Shown: in pieces, positions 46,501 through 53,424 of the stretch
Layout of the letters: each line of letters starts with the position of its first letter
Position numbering within the stretch: the first letter of the stretch is position 1
NCBI RefSeq assembly: GCF_902459465.1
Contig: NC_047063.1
Location: forward strand, 15,499,343 to 15,563,342
Length of the DNA: 64,000 nt
Direction of reading: 5' to 3'
Source: Asterias rubens
Lineage: Eukaryota; Echinodermata; Asteroidea; Forcipulatida; Asteriidae
Notes under the pieces: generated by a model
Databases searched by the model: none
What the model was told of the DNA's origin: nothing
Seen by the model: only the letters and a program-made list of their open reading frames with translations
Made by a program: the position numbers and the translations under genes

Positions 46501-47334
46501 AACATTTTCTGCAAATTTTCAATTAAATAAAATACCTCTCATGATAAGTTGCTTTGTTTTAAACAAAATCAACAAATTTTGTTACATTGTTACCAAAAAA
46601 AGCGATCTATTCTTGATTCGCACTTATGGCTTTCTATGATTTTCCAATCTGGGTTGCCAAAAACCCCGTCTGTGACATTGCAAAAGAACGGTCTATTTTA
46701 TGAGTATTCAATTAGAATAAATGGCTACCCAAGCCAAAGTACAAATGAAGTGTCTAATTAATGGCAAAATATTTGACCACCCGAATCTGAAGTACACATG
46801 GAATTCTCACCCGTCAGAATAGAACATAAAACTTGCCTTCAAAGGTAAAATTTACAAATAGTTACCTTAAAGATAATAAGTAACACAAATGTCTTTATTG
46901 GATTTCCGTCCATCAAGTCACTGGTTTTGGCCAACTCGTCCAAGAACCCCTTTGTGGTATGTTATTGTAAACCGATACACTTTTTTGTGTACGCACAAAA
47001 AAAGAACATAGGCGCTGTACGTGTTTGGCCTTTCGGATCTTTCTGCAATCTATTTTACTTTACCATCTTTGGAAAGATCCGATGTTTCTCTTTTCAACGA
47101 TAACGATATCCAGGCCGGGTAAACATGGGAAACAGTTTTTACTTTTTGTGTTCAGGCTAGAGTGCTTGTTTACAGCAACTTGAGGAAAACATAGAACGAA
47201 TTTACAAGAACGTGTTTTTGTTTGGTTTTTATACTTACAATCATAAACGAATGGATCAAATGCTTGAGCACAGTGTGTTAGCAAGATGTGCAGCCATGCC
47301 AGACTGGCTAATGCCCACAAAGGCCTCATATTAC
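16328..47334 (-). CDS. Giant Kazal-domain membrane mucin gene (whole locus)
   Basis: Ten coding exons, in transcript order: 47239-47334, 46038-46202, 45151-45309, 41533-41697, 40448-40618, 20627-39097, 20002-20343, then either 19213-19298 (transmembrane end) or 17079-17246 plus 16328-16521 (Kazal end). All introns are GT/AG and phase 1, so the frame is continuous either way: about 6549 residues for the membrane form and about 6641 for the putative secreted form. Layout: signal peptide about 1-23; Kazal domains with cysteines at 35-80, 90-135, 144-190 and 201-247; Thr/Ser/Pro mucin region 251-6407; linker 6408-6521; helix about 6526-6545; tail KYWK. Kazal domains are known as serine-protease-inhibitor or adhesion modules (agrin, follistatin, SPINK). 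Long Thr/Ser repeats are normally O-glycosylated. I infer a heavily glycosylated epithelial-surface or mucus protein. I do not recognise an orthologue and give no symbol. Confidence 0.85.
16522..17078. other. Intron between the two distal Kazal exons
   Basis: Contains a diverged fragment (about 16628-16700: AAAGCAGGGAGATGGCTGC, CAGGGAATTCTATG, AAAATTG) resembling foldback family 2. Nothing else recognised. Confidence 0.45.
17079..17246 (-). CDS. Exon 9 (alternative): fifth Kazal domain
   Basis: Acceptor TTTTTTTTTCCACCAG and donor ACTAG|GTAAGG. It is phase 1 to phase 1 and 56 codons long. The core [15 protein letters not shown] and the following C-x6-C-x14-C spacing are typical Kazal. There are seven cysteines, not six: the N-terminal part reads [12 protein letters not shown], so Cys1-Cys2 spacing is only two and an extra Cys sits between Cys2 and Cys3. 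The P1 position is Pro. In phase it can follow exon 7 directly if the transmembrane exon is skipped. Confidence 0.75.
17247..19212. other. Region after the transmembrane stop: likely 3' UTR and/or intron
   Basis: Mostly AT-rich. The part next to 19212 would be 3' UTR of the membrane form, and all of it would be intron for the Kazal-ended form. I looked for another PVCG-type Kazal core or a signal peptide on the minus strand and saw none. Confidence 0.5.
18142..18280. repeat. Small foldback element
   Basis: TAGACCCCTTGCA (18142-18154) is complementary to TGCAAGGGGTCTCTA (18266-18280) apart from a two-base bulge. The interior holds CCCCAGTGGGGGCACTG and GTGACATCACGTG. Open frames crossing it (18046-18420 minus, 18225-18578 plus) are by-products. 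Confidence 0.6.
19213..19298 (-). CDS. Exon 8: transmembrane helix and stop (membrane isoform)
   Basis: Follows a strong acceptor (GTGTTTGTATTCCACAG) and is entered in phase 1 from exon 7. It encodes 28 residues: VGRNV, then a hydrophobic run of about 19 residues ([18 protein letters not shown]), then the tail KYWK and a TAG stop at 19213-19215. This is a classic single-pass type I anchor with almost no cytoplasmic tail. NVT just outside the helix is a possible N-glycosylation site. The sequence, frame and splice site agree well. Only transcript data could show how often it is used. Confidence 0.85.
19299..20001. other. Intron
   Basis: Intron of the mucin gene. A 165-codon plus-strand open frame (19327-19824) lies here but has no recognisable domain and is antisense to the gene, so it is not called. 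Confidence 0.6.
20002..20343 (-). CDS. Exon 7: juxtamembrane linker, 114 residues
   Basis: Acceptor CCTTTTTCAG and donor AACAAG|GTGTGT, phase 1 to phase 1. The composition shifts from Thr-rich to mixed, with acidic Ser-Gly sites (EGSGSEE, EASGEV) and a hydrophobic patch (PFLFILPI; later [13 protein letters not shown]). No SEA, EGF or GPS cleavage module is recognised and there are no cysteines. It forms the stalk just before the membrane helix, or before the distal Kazal pair in the alternative form. Ser-Gly next to acidic residues is the usual context for glycosaminoglycan attachment, so this is a possible but unproven site. Confidence 0.85.
20344..20626. other. Intron between exons 6 and 7
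   Basis: Short intron bounded by CAG|GTAATATT (donor at 20626) and CTTTTTCAG. The reading frame of exon 6 happens to stay open to 20517, but those residues are intronic. Confidence 0.75.
20627..39097 (-). CDS. Exon 6: single 18.5-kb mucin exon (~6157 residues)
   Basis: Acceptor TTCTTCTTAACTTGCAG and donor AAAACAG|GTAATA, phase 1 at both ends. The frame is open throughout, bridging a 100-N gap. The product is dominated by Thr, Ser, Pro, Val and Glu. I see no cysteine, so it is a disulfide-free glycosylated rod. In protein order it holds a short unique Thr-rich lead (residues about 251-350), 26-residue repeats (about 350-1207), a transition (about 1207-1318), long 220-227-residue repeats (about 1318-4493) and a non-repetitive region (about 4493-6407). 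The last contains paired motifs such as [13 protein letters not shown] / [13 protein letters not shown] and [11 protein letters not shown] / [11 protein letters not shown]. Scattered N-x-S/T sites occur (for example NNT, NVT, NGS, NRT). The GTG at 39092-39090 is an internal Val codon, not a start. Confidence 0.93.
26370..35895 (-). repeat. Coding long tandem repeats in trimeric higher-order arrays
   Basis: Fourteen long units are visible, anchored by the DNA word AAAAGGTGTCTGTTGAT or a variant. To the right of the gap, anchors lie at 31621, 32281, 32959, 33619, 34297, 34975 and 35635. To the left they lie at 26931, 27612, 28290, 28971, 29652, 30330 and 31011. Single-unit steps are 660-681 bp. 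Same-type units recur every 2016 bp on the right and every 2040 bp on the left. Each protein unit carries [79 protein letters not shown] and SKFVDG between Thr-rich linkers. A degenerate fifteenth unit lies at about 26340-26480. Confidence 0.9.
31434..31533. other. Assembly gap (100 N)
   Basis: Exactly 100 undetermined bases inside the long-repeat block, probably a placeholder of unknown true size. By comparison with other units, the missing stretch (from [10 protein letters not shown] to the residues before VSKFVDG) should be at least 58 codons, not 34. Whole units may also be collapsed here. The frame happens to be preserved. Confidence 0.98.
36200..38830 (-). repeat. Coding 78-bp (26-residue) tandem repeats
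   Basis: About 30 copies of a unit approximating [20 protein letters not shown] plus TTLPPV. The most regular stretch is about 36.4-37.9 kb, where units differ mainly at TLPPV / TLSPV / TTES and PGTTQQ / QERTSQ. Diverged ones at the right end have lengths other than 26 residues. This is a typical mucin PTS domain. Confidence 0.92.
39403..39434. repeat. (AAT)n microsatellite
   Basis: Imperfect run of AAT/TAA trinucleotides, about ten units. Confidence 0.9.
39440..39520 (+). mobile_element. 3' tail of a non-LTR retroelement
   Basis: GTAAATCGTGTGCAATTTGG, then GTGGGCCACGAAATG, then AATAAAATGAAATGAAATGA. A short non-coding region with a polyadenylation-like word and a pentamer tail (ATGAA)n is typical of a 5'-truncated LINE or SINE end. 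Confidence 0.4.
39690..39830. mobile_element. Foldback MITE, family 3, copy 1
   Basis: CACAAAGAGTTAGGACTAGT... at the left and ...ACTAGTTTTAACTCTTTGCG at the right are inverted. The middle repeats AGTTAGGACGAGTT and CTAACTTAGGACTAG. No open frame. A second copy lies at 40854-41008. Confidence 0.75.
40448..40618 (-). CDS. Exon 5: Kazal domain 4
   Basis: Acceptor TTTGTTTTAAAG and donor GATGAAG|GTATGT, phase 1 to phase 1, 57 codons (residues 194-250). Cysteines at 201, 206, 214, 225, 232 and 247 give C-x4-C-x7-C-x10-C-x6-C-x14-C with core [15 protein letters not shown]. The P1 position (Cys2+2) is Thr. A basic run KIKKKC precedes the domain. It leads directly into the mucin exon. Confidence 0.9.
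40854..41008. mobile_element. Foldback MITE, family 3, copy 2
   Basis: GGTTTCACAAGAAGTTAAGA at the left pairs with CTAACTCTTTGTGTAATCGA at the right. The internal words GAGTTAGGATGAGTTACTCG and TAACTTAGGACTAGCCATAT match the copy at 39690-39830. Confidence 0.75.
41280..41504. mobile_element. Foldback MITE, family 2, copy 2
   Basis: GGGCCTAATTTCATCCCTCT at the left and AGCACAGCCATGAAATTTTG plus CCC at the right form diverged inverted termini. Internal GCACTTACG / GTAAGC words match 10245-10495. Confidence 0.7.
41533..41697 (-). CDS. Exon 4: Kazal domain 3 lacking the Cys2-Cys4 pair
   Basis: Acceptor TTGATTTTTCACAG and donor TTTCGTG|GTGAGT, phase 1 to phase 1, 55 codons (residues 139-193). 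Core [13 protein letters not shown] aligns with the other Kazal exons, but only four cysteines remain: 144, 156, 174 and 190. The position of Cys2 is Tyr148 and that of Cys4 is Gln167. In Kazal folds these two residues form one disulfide (Cys2-Cys4), so both partners have been lost together. The remaining pairs (1-5 and 3-6) are intact, so the domain probably still folds. P1 would be Pro, so an inhibitory role is unlikely. Confidence 0.85.
41904..41962 (+). mobile_element. SINE-like 3' tail
   Basis: GAGCGCTTTGCAACCTTAGG, then AAAGGCGCTACATAAATGGT followed by GTTATTATTAT. The GGCGCTATATAAAT-(ATT)n ending recurs at 61411-61460 (TGGCGCTTTATAAATGCTGT + TATTATTAT), which marks a shared retroposon tail. 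Confidence 0.5.
42187..42564 (+). mobile_element. Foldback MITE, family 1, copy 3
   Basis: TTAAAGGCTTTGGACACTAT at the left and ATAATGTCCACTGTCTTTAA at the right are inverted termini. The interior has the usual order: TTACTTGGTAACGAGTAATG, TTTTCGAGAAAGAAGTAAAT, ACCTCAGATTTAG, CACACAACTTCGTGTGACAA, ATACACCAAGTGAGAAGACT. Probably the most complete copy here. Confidence 0.88.
43523..43899 (+). mobile_element. Foldback MITE, family 1, divergent subfamily
   Basis: Same inner words as the other copies (ACTTGGTAACGAGCGTTGGA, TTTTCACAGGCTTGTTATTT, ATACACCATGTGAGAAGACT). The termini are TTTAAAGGGAAGGTACACGT and CGTGTACCTTCCATTTAA, not GGACACTATTGG. The centre is a 32-bp perfect palindrome (43688-43719). 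Confidence 0.85.
45151..45309 (-). CDS. Exon 3: Kazal domain 2
   Basis: Acceptor CCCGTTCTCTATAG and donor CGAACCG|GTAAGTAA, phase 1 to phase 1, 53 codons (residues 86-138). Cysteines 90, 94, 102, 113, 120 and 135 give C-x3-C-x7-C-x10-C-x6-C-x14-C with core [16 protein letters not shown]1 is Ser. NAS is a possible N-glycosylation site within the domain. Confidence 0.9.
45310..46037. other. Intron between Kazal 1 and Kazal 2
   Basis: Contains one foldback element (45387-45549). The rest shows no feature. Confidence 0.6.
45387..45549. mobile_element. Foldback MITE, family 2, short copy
   Basis: GGCCCAATTTCATGAAGCAT at the left and AGTTTATAAAATTGGGCC at the right are inverted. The middle has AAGCACAGAAAAATATCGCT and its relatives. 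About 163 bp long, it is shorter than the copies at 10245 and 41280. Confidence 0.75.
46038..46202 (-). CDS. Exon 2: Kazal domain 1 (P1 Arg)
   Basis: Acceptor TTCTTCTAAATAG and donor TATAAAAA|GTGAGTA, phase 1 to phase 1, 55 codons (residues 31-85). Cysteines 35, 39, 47, 58, 65 and 80 show C-x3-C-x7-C-x10-C-x6-C-x14-C with core [15 protein letters not shown]. The residue two after Cys2, the usual P1 site, is Arg41. This is the only domain of the six with a basic P1, so if any domain inhibits a trypsin-like protease it is this one. Confidence 0.92.
46203..47238. other. Intron 1 of the coding part
   Basis: Contains a strong hairpin at 46334-46382. Otherwise AT-rich, with no exon or repeat recognised. 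Confidence 0.6.
46334..46382. repeat. Hairpin, ~18-bp arms
   Basis: TTGCAATAACGTAACCCT pairs with AGGGTTACGTTATCGCAA (one mismatch), with a short loop around CCGTCAGCAGA. It could be a transposon terminus or a structured intronic element. Confidence 0.75.
47239..47334 (-). CDS. Exon 1: start codon and signal peptide
   Basis: ATG at 47329-47327, then [20 protein letters not shown] and [11 protein letters not shown] hydrophobic core follows a basic residue, with a plausible AQA cleavage site after residue 23. Donor CGTTTATGATT|GTAAGT closes it in phase 1 after 30 codons. On the 5' side a pyrimidine-rich CTCCCCTTGACTCCTTTACAG ends five bases before the ATG. A separate untranslated exon upstream is therefore likely, and the promoter should lie further right. 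A GTAAGT donor at about 48957 on the minus strand is a weak candidate for that exon's end. Confidence 0.88.
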
Positions 47335-49329
47335 CTGTAAAGGAGTCAAGGGGAGGTGCATTTTCTTGTTAATTAGTATCAGCGGTAAAGATTAATTCAC
47401 TGGTTTTAAAACCAACAATTAAAACAAAATATTTTAAAAGTGATACGTTTGTCTTTGGCCAAACACTAACAAGAATTAAAATACACAAACCTAAAATTGA
47501 ACAGACTGCCGAGAAACTTAATCACAGTTGTAAATACCAGGCCATAGTGAGTGGCAATGAGGAACAAAAACCAACAGCCCTACAAGCTCGAACTTCCCAA
47601 AAAAACTCCAACAAATAAAAAGTAATTAATTATAGAAATCTTGTGCGTCAGAGTGTGTCACAGAAACAGTATTGTCAATCTATGTTTTTCTTATTTTTAT
47701 TTTAAGGACGATTGAGCATTTGTATTTTTCATTAAAATTTGTACGTTTCAGGTGGCACAACCAGCTGGAGCCCCTCCCCCACCAAATCCTCTAGAATTTT
47801 TCCATTGTTGATAAACAAAGTGCGTTGACAATTTTGGCAACATTCAACATTTTCTGTAAAAATTAATGAGCTGAATAATCTCGCATGATTTGATATCAGT
47901 GTTTTTAAAACACTCAAAATTATTGTGTAAATTTCTCAAAAATATGTGGCTAATCTGTCTTTGCTTTGCAAATAATGGCTTTCCATTGTTTTTCAACCTC
48001 GGCCGGCTAATCTCCGCGGGCTGTGACGTTGCGATAGAATTCGTCAGTGACAGGCCAATTACCAACAGTTACCAGTGACGGTGTCCTAAACTCAAACAGC
48101 GCCCTCCCTGAGGCCACAGGAAGGAAGACCTATCATTGGTTGGAAGTTTCAAGCGTGGACCTCCTTTGGCCAATCAGCTACACTGTTCTTTAAATCGTAA
48201 ACTTAAACTGACAATTGTTACTGTGAAACACTAACTTTGAGGAATACCATTTCTAGAATACAAGCAGTCCCATTTTCATCAATATTTAGCTTCAGATCCG
48301 GGGGAACTTAAAGGGACCTGAGTCACCATCTACTGGTGTATCTTAAGTTTCCTTAACTTAATTTCTCACTTCTTCACACAAAAAAGTAACTACTTTATTC
48401 TCTAAACTGTATGATGCTAATAGATTACTGTTATAATACCTTTTGAACCTAACTCGCTGAGGGATTTAAGGGGAACACACGTTCGGTACGTAAGTTGGCT
48501 TTCGTACATGACACGACTGCCTCATCATTGTTCGGTTTCGTTGAAAACAAAGTCTCAGTGTTCCGTTAAATTAACTGAAATTTATTCTGGCACGGTATGA
48601 GGTGGGGGTGAGGGAAGAATAGCTGTCAGTGCTGGCATATTTCTTTGCAGGAAGCTCGATTTTGCTGAGTAGCTTTACTTGCTGAAATGAGCCACAATGA
48701 CTCTGTTAAAAAGTGTCAAGAGCACCAGTAATTAGAAAACCAGTATTTTGGTTGGAAGTATTGTTAATTTTGTTACCGAACTCTAAAAGTATTGACTTAG
48801 CGCCAAATCCGCCTAAAAAGACGCCCAATGCGCTTATACAGTCAAGAGACATAACGGGAAAGACTTTTGTATGAGTCTTCAGGGAGGTACGAGAGATGAC
48901 AGACGCTCGGATATTTTTGCTATATAGTGTTTCAAATCCTACTTACCGTGTTTCTATACGTTTTGATTGTGAATGTTTTCAAGTGTGAGGAAAATGTATT
49001 AGCTTTAAGTAGTAGAGGCACTTCCAATTTCTCTTACCAGACCGCCTTTCCTGTAGGGTGTCTTGCTCATCAAAGTGTTGATAAATGAAAGGTTATTTTT
49101 TTTAAATTGTTCCTTTGGGTCGTTAAAATAACACAAGCTATATCAGGAACTTATGTTTGTAAGCGTGTCTAGCCGTTGAAAAGGTGGACTAGATAAACAC
49201 CGGGTGTTTTTACATAGTGTTGGAACGTGCTCGATTCACTTAGAATGAAAACCAATCGTTAGATCGTTAAAAGAAAACTATTTCCCAAACAAAACAATTG
49301 ATAACAATTGAGAGGACCCATAGAAGTCC
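47335..49329. other. Upstream region of the mucin gene
   Basis: No coding exon seen. A slightly GC/CpG-richer patch at about 47990-48130 and a GGCCAATCAG motif near 48169-48178 are possible promoter-proximal signals, but nothing decisive. Confidence 0.35.
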
Positions 49330-49680
49330 TCAATATTGTCAAAGACCAGTCTTCTCACTTGGTTTACTCAACATGTGCATAAAATAACAAACCTGTGAAA
49401 GTTTGAGCTCAATTAGTCGTCGAAGAGGCGAGATAATAATGAAAGAAAAAAACATCCTTGTCACACGAAGTTGTGTGTATTCAGATGCTTGATTTCGATA
49501 CCTCAAGCTCTAAATCTGAGGTCTCGAAATCAAATTCGTGGGAAAAAATTTCTTTCTCGAAAACTACATTAATTCAGAGGGAGCCGTTTCTCACAATGTT
49601 GATATACTATCAACCTCTCCCCATTACTCATTACCAATTAAGTTTGTATGCTCATAATTGTTTGAGTGTTAACCAAGTGA
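49330..49680 (-). mobile_element. Foldback MITE, family 1, copy 5 (reverse, worn ends)
   Basis: TGTCAAAGACCAGTCTTCTC, ACAAACCTGTGAAAGTTTGA, CACACGAAGTTGTGTGTATT, AAATCTGAGGTCTCGAAATC and CCTCTCCCCATTACTCATTA follow the reverse order of copy 3. The terminal inverted repeats are mutated. Confidence 0.8.
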
Positions 49681-49855
49681 CCACGTGGTGACGTTCTTAG
49701 CTGCATTTGTTCCTTTGTATCCAAGCTCACGTAAAACTGGAATGGCATTGCTGCCTGAGCACAGGAGTTGTCATTTTGTTGAGTATGTTTCAGGTGAGAA
49801 CAGTCGGCCGATTTCAGAATGCCTTATGTGCATATTTAATTGATTTAGCCCCCCG

Positions 49856-49871
49856 CCCCCCCCCCCCCCCC
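49856..49871. repeat. C16 tract
   Basis: Sixteen consecutive C preceded by CCCCCCG. Potential G-quadruplex on the minus strand and a likely sequencing weak point. Confidence 0.85.
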
Positions 49872-51109
49872 GGAATAAGAAAATGTATACTAAGCAGAGC
49901 ATGCGAGAATGGAGTTAGTCTTATAGGTCAAAACCTTCCTGTTCAGTAAAACCATGGCTCTTTGGTAAAACAAATCAGAAAAGCGGTAAAAAATAGAGCA
50001 AGCCATCTTAAAAACAAGCTATTTGATCGACAGCACGGTACTGGGGAGGAAACTACAACAGCGGGGGAGGGCGTTTCAATTCCCCACATGCGTCTGTATA
50101 CCATGTCACAAGTAGTGATAAGAATCGTAGACTGAGAGAAATGCTCCCTAGGCCTATCCATCCAAATATGAGATGTAGCAATAATAATGGCGGGAGTATT
50201 TTCCTGTAGTTAACGGATGTGGCATATCTTAACTGATTAGGATTAAGGGCCATGTCATTGTTCTTCGACAAGGGAGTTCCCGGAATAGCCCTCATACATC
50301 ATAAGTAGGTGTAAGTTCACCATGGTTAGATGCATGTATGTTATATAGGGTCACATTGGGGTTTCAAGATGACTTGAGTGTGTACAAAACAATAGAGGTG
50401 CAACATTGTAATTAGGTGCCTGTCACATGAATTTGACAGAGTTCAAAGATTATTTTTGGTATGCTTCCACACCCTTGAAAGAGCACATTACCCGATCGCT
50501 CAAGGAACTTCTTTGGCTATACCGCTTCTAGAACGGATTCATTTAAAGGATTTTGTAACTCTTTGTAGGACACAAAACTTACACGGTTTTAATATAATGT
50601 CATAGTAAAAAGCTTCCCTTGAAGTATTGAGTTTGATGATATCATTGCATTAGCACGAAACATTGAGACAGTTATGCTATCACTTTCGCATTGCACCGAG
50701 CAAAGAGAACCAGCGCGCAGGTTCTACATTGCTGCAGCGGTCTATACATACCCAAATGTATTAAAAGAAGATTGAGGAAAGTGGGATTGAAAGAGGAGCA
50801 ATATTCATCCCTTCCTCGCAGACAGAAAACACCCACCCACCCACATGGATCTCTGACCCTCTTCGTCAGGACATGCCTAGATTGATTTCATTGTCACCGT
50901 CAATCTCGGCTTAACAGCTATAGGCTGGACGGAAGGCTTCCCCTTCCTCCTTGCACCGCAACCCTGGGCCTAAAATGGGACAGCAGTAACAGGGGAAAGA
51001 CTCGCTTGAAAAACTGGCCACTTCAATTCTTTGATACAACTGATGTGCAAAGTACATGGAGGTGATTTCATGATTTGATAAGTGTACACTGTAAAATACA
51101 TCCGTAAAA
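49872..51109. other. Gene-free stretch
   Basis: Short open frames only. No domain, RNA or transposon signature recognised. Confidence 0.45.
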
Positions 51110-51271
51110 TTTACGGTGCTTTACCTGGCAGCTATAGGGTGCAAGTATTGCCGTGAATTTCAAAGTGGAAGTTTTGTAAATTTTGCCTCGGAGGGGTAGT
51201 TTGCAAAACTTCCACCGTACAGTTTACGGCACTTTACCTGGCACCCTAGCTGCCAGGTAAGGCACCGTAAA
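51110..51271. repeat. Foldback element
   Basis: TTTACGGTGCTTTACCTGGC and AGCTATAGGGTGC at the left pair with GCACCCTAGCTGCCAGGTAA and GGCACCGTAAA at the right. An inner pair GTGGAAGTTTTG / CAAAACTTCCAC continues the fold. Probably a small MITE. Confidence 0.75.
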
Positions 51272-52820
51272 TATTATAAAAATTCATTTTGCCGAAGGTG
51301 TAACCGATCGTGCATCTCCACAGTTATCCCATATTCTGCTTAGATATAGGATTTGATACACTTCAAAAACAGGGTTGCATGATGGAGGAAATCTTGGTTT
51401 TAAAACCCTGTCGTGTAAAATTTGTGTATAGAACCTTAGAGCAAGAACCCATACGATTCAATAGTTACATCTGTGCCGGTCAAGTCCCCGAAGTACCTGT
51501 AGTCTTTATAAATGTTAAGGGGAACTATTAGTTTTGCTAATTAATAGAATTAACTGTCAATTTTTAAATTTTAGTAGAGAAGCAAGTACGTTTTGAGATT
51601 TGAACTTCAATATAGAGAAAGGCCACTGCCTCGAAGCTTCATGCTCGGAGGTACTCGGTCTTGACTTGGTGCCCCACCCAGGTCTCATTGGAGCGCCCTC
51701 TTAAATTACCCCTCTAAATTTGAGTCAAATTTAACGTTCTGGGTCAGCTTACACTTACTGAGTGTCTTGAAATCCACATGCTTTGATCTTCGGTAAGATT
51801 TCGGTTAATTTGTTTTGAAGTATTTTGGTGTGGCTATAAGTAGAAGCCAAATCAAAAGCTATAACTTCCTTAAAACCACAAGACTCACTTTCCCATATGG
51901 TTCCCATAATGAGTGAAATCCAGTTGTGTGTTAATATAAATTGCGCCGCTCTTGAAATTGTAGCATATTAATTCCATAATTACTTCAATACTCAGACGGC
52001 ACAGCTGGCCGGGGCTGGTCGTAATTGCCCGTAGCCATTTTCCCACCAGGCGGCCGAGCCTCTTTTATGGATACTAAAAAAACTGGTGGAAGTGGCTGAC
52101 GAACTTCACAAAATAATGGGCTGAATGTGAGGGTCAATGTCTGGGCAGAGAAACAATCAAATAAGTTTAAGAAAAACAGCTTATACCCTTTTATGCCTCG
52201 AGGTACGGAAGGGTTCAAGAGGGTAACTTGTTACATGGCCACTTTAATGTTTTGTACATAGGTACAATTTGAAGTACCATGATGATGTATCGGTATTAAG
52301 AAAGTAAATTTCGAGATGTTATTTCCCGTAGTCAATTATTGCGCGGGGAAAAAATCTGCGCGGGAATGGGAAAATGGGTAACTATAGCAACAAAAATGTA
52401 ACATTCGGCCAAATTACTTCATTTCTTTTTCAGGAGCCATTTTATTGCTTGTGGCCTAGTGAACAAAAGGTAATGTGTCTATGGAAGAAGGATAGAGCCT
52501 TAAGTCCTTTTATGGCGTACGACGAGTTATACTTTCTGGGAACTTCAACACCAAATGAAAATTAAAGTCAAGCTTATTGCGCATGGACCATGCCACCACT
52601 GGTAGTCATACTACACTGCAATAGAAAATATTTTTGAGAATATCGTTTAATAATTCCTTCCCCACAATTTGTTCGTCCCCAAATTTCCCCTGATACAAAG
52701 GCAAATGCCGATGACATTCTCCATGTTTCTCACTCTGAAAACAATTACATCGATAACAACGGGAATAAAAGATTATATAATTAGCAACTAATAATAGGTA
52801 ATTGTATATAAAAAACCTAC
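51272..52820. other. No confident gene
   Basis: A minus-strand stretch at about 52609-52740 follows a good acceptor (TTGTTTTCAG at about 52737) and stays open for some 40 codons. Its phase does not match the exon candidate at 52821-52906, so I do not call it. Confidence 0.35.
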
Positions 52821-52906
52821 CTTTGCTTTCTGACAAGCATATCACTTCGGCAAAATCGACGTCTCTCCTTAGTGATCACAGGTGCTTCTGACTTTAAGTG
52901 TGTCAC
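52821..52906 (-). CDS. Candidate internal exon of an unidentified gene
   Basis: Bounded by a strong acceptor (ATCTTTGCTTACAG) and donor (AGCAAAG|GTAGGT). Only one of the three frames is open: VTHLKSEAPVITKERRRFCR then SDMLVRKQ, giving 28 codons plus two bases (phase 0 in, phase 2 out). The composition is protein-like and unlike the surrounding AT-rich DNA. I recognise no domain and no partner exon with matching phase. Could be chance. Confidence 0.35.
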
Positions 52907-52984
52907 CTGTAAGCAAAGATATTAGATCAAAACTTTAATCAGGACTATTTAAAAAGGGGGGTACCACGCCAATACACTTACAAT

Positions 52985-53130
52985 TGACCTCTTGCATTGG
53001 CCGCCATCTTTGATGAAACGTGCAAGCGTGAAAGGCTATCATTGGCCGAGAGTTGTGCCCATCAGCGCGTACAGGCGTGTTTTCCATTGTTCTACATCAA
53101 AGATGGCGGTCAACGACGTCATGTGCAATC
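52985..53130. repeat. Foldback repeat with GCCGCCATCTTTGATG arms
   Basis: GCCGCCATCTTTGATG at about 53000-53014 is mirrored by CATCAAAGATGGCGGT at 53095-53110, with CATTGG/CCAATC-like words outside. A dispersed foldback element lying between the candidate minus exon and the candidate plus first exon. Confidence 0.65.
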
Positions 53131-53381
53131 CATCTATTGGTAAATACTAACTCGTTGTTCCGAGAAGGGTACTTTTTTCAACGCTCGTTTAGAAAATCTC
53201 AAATTTGTAACTGCCATCAACGCATGTGATAAGTTTTGTATCAAAATTGTGCGCCATTCTTACATAATGAGACTGTTTATTATCAGCTTACAGTACCCTT
53301 GTCGTCTGCACGTGGTATCATATTATCGAATTACCGTACAGTAGAGAGAGATTCCCGCGGAAATTCATTTGACTTAAGATT

Positions 53382-53424
53382 ATGGCGACTTCACGCAAGA
53401 TAGTCGACTCGCAACCAGTTCCAG
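53382..53424 (+). CDS. Candidate first coding exon, plus strand
   Basis: ATGGCGACTTCACGCAAGAT begins an open frame of 14 codons (MATSRKIVDSQPVP) that ends at CCAG|GTAATC in phase 1. The start has A at -3 and G at +4, a good context. The upstream 60 bp is slightly CpG-containing. No downstream exon was identified, so support is weak. Confidence 0.25.

Noticed and set aside
52606..52740. Minus-strand open stretch after TTGTTTTCAG (GECHRHLPLYQG...)
   Set aside because: The phase does not match the exon candidate at 52821-52906 and no stop or poly(A) context supports a last exon.
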